64,000 bases of DNA. It comes from an uncultured Comamonas sp. (GTDB lineage: Bacteria; Pseudomonadota; Gammaproteobacteria; Burkholderiales; Burkholderiaceae_C). Positions 60,441 to 64,000 of this stretch are shown one piece after another (position 1 is the first letter of the stretch; the number at the start of each line of letters is the position of its first letter). The notes beneath the pieces are model-generated. The model had not been told where the DNA came from. It made no database searches and was given only the letters and a program-made list of their open reading frames with translations. Location of the stretch: NCBI GenBank assembly GCA_947306475.1, contig CAMZGS010000001.1, positions 62,001 to 126,000 of the forward strand. Direction: 5' to 3'. The position numbers and the translations under genes are program-made.

Positions 60441-61373
60441 ATGCAACTTTTCCGTCTTGCTGGCGTGGCTGCGGCCTTGGCTATGTGCTTGGGTACCGCC
60501 CATGCCGATAGCTTGCAACAGCCCATTGTGGTGGGTACCAGCGCCTCTGGCGTGCAGGTGACCAGCCTGGACCTGGTGGCCGATGCCCAGCGCATTCCGC
60601 CCGAAGTACGCGCCCAATTGCAATCGCGCACCAAAAACCTGGAGCAACAGGCTAGTAACCTGCTGGCCCGCCGCATTGTGGCCCAGCAGGCGCTAGAGCA
60701 GGGGCTGGACAAAGACCCCGTGGTGCAAGCCGCTCTGCAGGTGGCCCGCGACCGCGTGCTGTCGGACATGATGCTTGAGCGTGCCGATGCCGCCGCCCGC
60801 CCCAGTGCCGAGCAGGTCGAGGGCCTGGCCCGCAATATTTACACCGCCCAGCCCCAGCGTTTTGAGGTGCCCGAGCAAGTGCAGGCCCGCCATATCCTGA
60901 TTGCCGGTAAAGACGCCGCAGCCCGCGCCAAGGCGCACCAGATCAGCAAAGAGCTGGCCGCAGGCGGCGACTTTGCCGCCCTGGCCAAAGAGCACTCGGC
61001 CGACCCCGGCTCGGCCAAGCGCGGTGGCGACTTGGGCTTTTTCACCAAAGGCCGCATGGTGCCCGAGTTTGAGCAGACCGCTTTTGCCCTGAAAGACGGC
61101 CAGATCAGCGACCCGGTGGAATCGCAATTTGGCCTGCACATCATCCAGCGCACGGCCAGCAAGCCCGCCGGCAAACAGCCCTTTGAAGAAGTGCGCGAGC
61201 AGCTGATCAAAGAAGTGGCCGACGGTCTGGGCCGCGACGCCCGCGCCGCCCTGGCCGACAAAGCCAAGGCCCAAGTGCAACTGCAGCCCCAAGCGCTGCA
61301 GACGGTGGCTGACGACTACGCCAAGCAAATCCCTGCCGAGCAGGCCGCCCCCGGCGCACAGGGCACACAGTAA
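60441..61373 (+). CDS. Periplasmic parvulin-type peptidyl-prolyl isomerase
   Basis: 310 aa. Signal peptide MQLFRLAGVAAALAMCLGTAHA, an N-terminal helical chaperone-like region, and a PpiC/rotamase domain at about residues 145-240: VQARHILIAGKDAAARAKAHQI ... AKEHSADPGSAKRGGDLGFFTKGRMVPEFEQTAFAL ... ISDPVESQFGLHIIQ. These catalyse prolyl cis-trans isomerisation of exported proteins (SurA/PrsA/PpiC relatives). An AAGGA ribosome site lies 12 nt before ATG. Lies between two strong terminators, so it likely has some transcription of its own or limited read-through from the surface protein. Confidence 0.93.
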   Translation: MQLFRLAGVAAALAMCLGTAHADSLQQPIVVGTSASGVQVTSLDLVADAQRIPPEVRAQLQSRTKNLEQQASNLLARRIVAQQALEQGLDKDPVVQAALQVARDRVLSDMMLERADAAARPSAEQVEGLARNIYTAQPQRFEVPEQVQARHILIAGKDAAARAKAHQISKELAAGGDFAALAKEHSADPGSAKRGGDLGFFTKGRMVPEFEQTAFALKDGQISDPVESQFGLHIIQRTASKPAGKQPFEEVREQLIKEVADGLGRDARAALADKAKAQVQLQPQALQTVADDYAKQIPAEQAAPGAQGTQ

Positions 61374-61433
61374 CGGCACGGACGCGGGCCGCCCACCCGG
61401 AAGGAAAGGGGCACGCCCGTGTTCACCCCGCCG

Positions 61434-61457
61434 AGCACCCGCAAGGGTGCTTTTTTT
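61434..61457 (+). terminator. Rho-independent terminator after the parvulin gene
   Basis: AGCACCC GCAA GGGTGCT followed by a T-run; 60 nt after the stop. Confidence 0.93.
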
Positions 61458-61538
61458 ATAGCTGCATGCGCTGATGAATGGTTGGTTTCAGGTATGAAAC
61501 CATCAGATTTTCTTGACCAGAAAGCGCTGGTAGCTATA
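61458..61538. repeat. Comamonad-type intergenic palindrome, copy 8
   Basis: Outer arms ATAGCTGCATGCGCTGATG and AAAGCGCTGGTAGCTAT enclose an inner inverted repeat (GGTTTCAGGTATGAAACC), again between convergent genes and abutting the parvulin terminator. Confidence 0.65.
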
Positions 61539-61558
61539 TTTTTTGAATAGCACCGTAC

Positions 61559-61909
61559 TCAGCGGGTGCTGGCCAGGGCCACGCCGGCGATGATCAGGCC
61601 GCTGCCGGCCCAGGTGCGCCAGTGCACTGGCTCGCCCCAGAGCAGCCAGGCCAGCACGGGCACGATCACAAACGCCAGGCTCATGAAGGGGTAGGCCAGC
61701 GCCAGCGGTACATGGCGCAGCACCCACACCCAGCCCAGTGTGGTGGCGCCGTACAGCGCCACGGCCAGCAGCAGCCAGCCGTTGCCCAGCAAGCCCGCAG
61801 GGGAAAAGTCCCGGATGGACAGGGCAGCCTGCTTGAACAGCAGCTGGCCCGCCGACATGCCGCCCACGCACAGCAGCATGTAGAGGTAGTGGGTGTGTTG
61901 TTGTTGCAT
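61559..61909 (-). CDS. EamA/SMR-like small transporter (ArnE/ArnF type)
   Basis: 116 aa with four hydrophobic helices spanning nearly the full length (YMLLCVGGMSAGQLLFKQAAL; GWLLLAVALYGATTLGWVWVL; LALAYPFMSLAFVIVPVLAWLL; WAGSGLIIAGVALA). The GQLLFKQAA and PLALAYPFMSL words match the EamA-type half transporters, such as the undecaprenyl-phosphate-L-Ara4N flippase subunits ArnE/ArnF. It follows the methyltransferase by 3 nt and a GT2 glycosyltransferase, so a role in moving a lipid-linked sugar across the inner membrane is likely but inferred. Confidence 0.8.
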   Translation of the reverse strand: MQQQHTHYLYMLLCVGGMSAGQLLFKQAALSIRDFSPAGLLGNGWLLLAVALYGATTLGWVWVLRHVPLALAYPFMSLAFVIVPVLAWLLWGEPVHWRTWAGSGLIIAGVALASTR

Positions 61910-61912
61910 GGC

Positions 61913-62782
61913 TCAGGCCTTTTTCAGCAGCCAGGCGTGGATGTCCGGTCTGCCGGTGCGTATCCACGGATAAGCCGCTCTTATGGCGTGGTACAGGAGC
62001 AGGGATTTCACCCTCGCATGTGCCTGCGTGTATTGGATGCGCTCGCGCAGGCCACGCAGTGAGATGCTGGGCAGGGGGGTGCGGTCTTCCATGAGGAAAC
62101 CGTTGGCTGCGGCCAGTTTCTGCAGGGTGGCGGTGTTGAAGTAGTACAGGTGGGGGGAGGGCAGACCGAGCTGCCACATTCTTTCGAATGCGCCGGGCTG
62201 CTTCAGGCGGGCGAGTGTTCTGGACAGGCGGTAGAAGAGGCCTTCGCTGTCCGGTGCGTTGACGACGATGTAGCCGCCCTCGTGCAGATGCTGGTGGCAG
62301 CAGCGCAATACCTGGCCCACATCGGGGATGTGTTCCAGCACGTCGTTGAATACGATGATGTGAAAGCGCTCGTTTTCCTGCAGGGCATCCGGAAAGAAGC
62401 CGGTGCGCACCGCCAATCCTTTGGCCTGGGCCTGGCGGGCGATAGCGTGGTCGGGCTCGATGCCTTCGGCCTGGTATTTTTCCTGTGCCTTTTGCAGGAA
62501 CCAGCCGTGCGCGCAGCCGACTTCCAGCAGGGCGGGGCGCTGTGGCAGGTGGCCAGCGCAGCGCTGCTGCAGCCAGTCGAGCAGGCGGGTGAAGTTGCTG
62601 GCACGCAGGTCCTGCAGGGCTGCGGCGCGCTGCGCTTCGTCGATGCTGTGCAGTTCGTTGATCCTGGGGGCGAGTGTGGATTTTTCCAGGTGGCAGTCAG
62701 CGCAGAAAAAATGCCAGTTGGCCAGGCCCGGGTTCATGGGCGTGCCGCACAGGTCGCACAGGGGTGTTGCAGATGCCGGCAT
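61913..62782 (-). CDS. SAM-dependent methyltransferase (zinc-ribbon N-terminus)
   Basis: 289 aa. An N-terminal zinc-ribbon-like unit (LCDLCGTPM ... HFFCADCHLEKS, two C-x-x-C pairs), then a Rossmann-type class I methyltransferase: motif I LLEVGCAHGWFLQKA, acidic end of strand 2 GIEPDHAIARQA, motif II/III IIVFNDVLEHIPD and LHEGGYIVVNAP. The HYYFN..L-type C-terminal region (LPSPHLYYFNTATLQKLAAANGF) is common in sugar or lipid methyltransferases next to GT2 genes. Starts 1 nt after the GT2 stop. Substrate unknown. Confidence 0.87.
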   Translation of the reverse strand: MPASATPLCDLCGTPMNPGLANWHFFCADCHLEKSTLAPRINELHSIDEAQRAAALQDLRASNFTRLLDWLQQRCAGHLPQRPALLEVGCAHGWFLQKAQEKYQAEGIEPDHAIARQAQAKGLAVRTGFFPDALQENERFHIIVFNDVLEHIPDVGQVLRCCHQHLHEGGYIVVNAPDSEGLFYRLSRTLARLKQPGAFERMWQLGLPSPHLYYFNTATLQKLAAANGFLMEDRTPLPSISLRGLRERIQYTQAHARVKSLLLYHAIRAAYPWIRTGRPDIHAWLLKKA

Positions 62783-62783
62783 G

Positions 62784-63746
62784 TCAGTAAGGATCGGACG
62801 ACAGTGGGTCTTTGGGGGTGTTGCTCACGTCGTAATGCAGAAAGGCAATCAGAAATTGCACCCCCAGGATGATGGGCAGGGCGGCCAGCATGACGGTGCC
62901 GCTGGAGGCCACTTGCTGGTAAAGAATGCTTTTTGCCCAGTGGATGGCGCCAAAGATGCTGCCTGCCAGGCACAGCAGACACCCCAGCAGGCTGTACAGG
63001 CTGCCGATGTTGAAGTCTCTGACCAGGTACAGGTAGAAGTAGCGCTTGCAGAACCTGGAGATGTTCTTGAGGAAGAACTCCGGCAGGGCGTGGAGCACTT
63101 TCAGGTTGGATTCCTCGTCTTCGTAGATGGCGTCCATGGGGATGTCCCGGACCACTGCCCGGATGATGTTCAGGTGGTAGAGCATGTCGGTCTCGAAAAA
63201 ATACCGGTTTTCGATTTTTTCCAGGGGCAGGCGCTCGATGATCCGGGTGTGGATGGCGGTGTAGCCGTTGGTCGGGTCCATGCAGCCCCAGTAGCCGCAG
63301 CTTAGTTTGGTGATGAAGGACAGCGCGGCATTGCCCAGCAGGCGCACGGGCGGCATGGTGCGCAGGGATTCCGGCCGGTGGAAGCGGTTGCCCTTGGTGT
63401 AGTCCGCCAGCCCTTTGGCGATGGGGCGCACGAACGCCGGCAGCAGGGCCGGGTTCATTTGTCCATCGCCGTCGATTTTCACCACGATGTCGATGCCGTC
63501 CTGCACTGCGGCCCGGTAGGCCGTCAACATGGCGGCGCCCACGCCCTGGTTGCTGTGGTGGTAGAGCACTTGCACGCGGGTGTCCGGGCAGCGGCTGGCG
63601 ATCAGCTTGCCGCTGCCTTCGGGGCAGGCGTCGTCCACGGCATAGATGCGTTCCACTTCCGGGCCAATGGCGGCGATGACGTCCAGTATGTGTTTGTGAA
63701 CCTTGTAGCAGGGTATGGCTACGGCAATGCGTGGGCTTTCAGACAT
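62784..63746 (-). CDS. GT2 membrane glycosyltransferase (dolichol-P-Man synthase/ArnC-like)
   Basis: 320 aa from ATG at 63746 (MSESPRIAVAIPCYKVHKHILDV). The GT-A domain has the nucleotide-binding AVDDACPEGSGKLI and the metal site DIVVKIDGDGQMNPALL (DxD), then FETDMLYHLNIIRAVVRDIPM. Two membrane helices follow near the end (SLYSLLGCLLCLAGSIFGAI and VMLAALPIILGVQFLIAFL). This build fits transfer of a sugar from a nucleotide donor to a polyprenyl phosphate. First gene of a three-gene set with the methyltransferase and ArnE/F-like transporter. The longer frame to 63899 lacks family character. Confidence 0.9.
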   Translation of the reverse strand: MSESPRIAVAIPCYKVHKHILDVIAAIGPEVERIYAVDDACPEGSGKLIASRCPDTRVQVLYHHSNQGVGAAMLTAYRAAVQDGIDIVVKIDGDGQMNPALLPAFVRPIAKGLADYTKGNRFHRPESLRTMPPVRLLGNAALSFITKLSCGYWGCMDPTNGYTAIHTRIIERLPLEKIENRYFFETDMLYHLNIIRAVVRDIPMDAIYEDEESNLKVLHALPEFFLKNISRFCKRYFYLYLVRDFNIGSLYSLLGCLLCLAGSIFGAIHWAKSILYQQVASSGTVMLAALPIILGVQFLIAFLHYDVSNTPKDPLSSDPY

Positions 63747-63955
63747 GGTGGTGGGCTTGCTGCGGCGAGCGTTGCCGGCGGTGGGTGGGTGCCTGCGGGG
63801 GATGTTTTTCAACCCATTGATTTGATTTGGGCTGTGGCTTCCCGCCTGGCGGCGTGGGGGGGCGGGGCGGGCGTCACCCCGGGGAGTGTAGTTGCTCATG
63901 GGCTGTTGCGGACTATGGCATCATGCCCGGCTTTGCTTGGCCCTGACGATTTTTG

Positions 63956-64000
63956 ATGCATAGCTTGAGATCTGAAGCCGCCTGCCTGTGGCGCAGCCGC
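63956..64000 (+). CDS. Possible start of a divergent gene, cut by the window edge
   Basis: An ATG at 63956 opens a frame to the end of the window (15 codons, MHSLRSEAACLWRSR). It is divergent from the GT2 gene with a 209-nt spacer. Too short to identify or to confirm as coding. Confidence 0.25.
   Translation, partial: MHSLRSEAACLWRSR

Noticed and set aside
1-64000. tRNA, rRNA, CRISPR arrays, prophage integrases
   Set aside because: I saw no tRNA-like cloverleaf, rRNA segment, repeat-spacer array or integrase gene in either strand, within the limits of reading by eye.

Overview
The window is GC-rich chromosomal DNA from a polarly flagellated betaproteobacterium, most likely a member of the Comamonadaceae (Comamonas/Acidovorax/Delftia group). 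This placement rests on the flagellar gene order (flgIJKL ... motAB-cheY-cheZ-flhB-flhA-flhF-flhG-fliA), the fabA-fabB pair, the secreted cell surface protein typical of that family, and a dispersed intergenic palindrome (core AGCTGCTxGCGCTT) seen about eight times here. The assignment comes from reading the sequence, not from a database search.

Layout. (1) 1-6.4 kb: end of the flagellar basal body/hook operon, with flgI (cut by the window edge), flgJ, flgK, flgL, then an HDOD-domain signalling protein. (2) 6.6-18.3 kb: housekeeping genes, mostly on the minus strand: a YgjP-type metallopeptidase, a PlsC-type acyltransferase, a GmhB-like HAD protein that has lost catalytic residues, fabB, fabA, lnt, corC, a GNAT acetyltransferase and an Lrp/AsnC regulator; then a metallo-beta-lactamase-fold hydrolase on the plus strand, slt on the minus strand and 5-formyl-THF cyclo-ligase. 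(3) 18.4-28.2 kb: motility and chemotaxis block: motA, motB, cheY, cheZ, flhB, flhA, flhF, an flhG-like gene without a P-loop, and fliA (sigma-28). (4) 28.2-36.4 kb: accessory block. A strikingly AT-rich TPR/GT41 (SPINDLY/OGT-type) glycosyltransferase and hexapeptide acyltransferase lie beside a DegT-type aminotransferase. They are followed by a 1022-residue, cysteine-free protein made almost entirely of about 125 octapeptide repeats. (5) 36.4-40.8 kb: three flagellin genes, one divergent from the other two, with a near-consensus sigma-28 promoter in the divergent spacer. (6) 40.9-45.3 kb: an SPFH protein with a C-terminal excisionase-like domain, then glyQ and glyS. (7) 45.3-56.1 kb: a compact type II secretion cluster gspE-F-G-H-I-J-K-L-M-(N/C-like)-D. 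(8) 56.1-57.85 kb: an intact-looking IS200/IS605-family element (tnpA and tnpB divergent, both end hairpins visible) inserted just after gspD. (9) 58-61.4 kb: a small lipoprotein, a highly expressed-looking secreted cell surface protein and a periplasmic parvulin. (10) 61.5-64 kb: an EamA/ArnE-like small transporter, a methyltransferase and a membrane GT2 glycosyltransferase, probably handling a lipid-linked sugar.

How it fits together. Regions 1, 3, 4 and 5 read as one motility neighbourhood: export apparatus (FlhA/FlhB), polar placement (FlhF and a degenerate FlhG), late-gene sigma factor (FliA), filament subunits under a sigma-28 promoter, and a probable sugar synthesis/transfer set placed where flagellin glycosylation islands usually sit. 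The octapeptide-repeat protein in that neighbourhood is the best candidate for something undescribed. The T2SS cluster and the surface-protein/parvulin pair form a second theme of protein export and envelope biogenesis.
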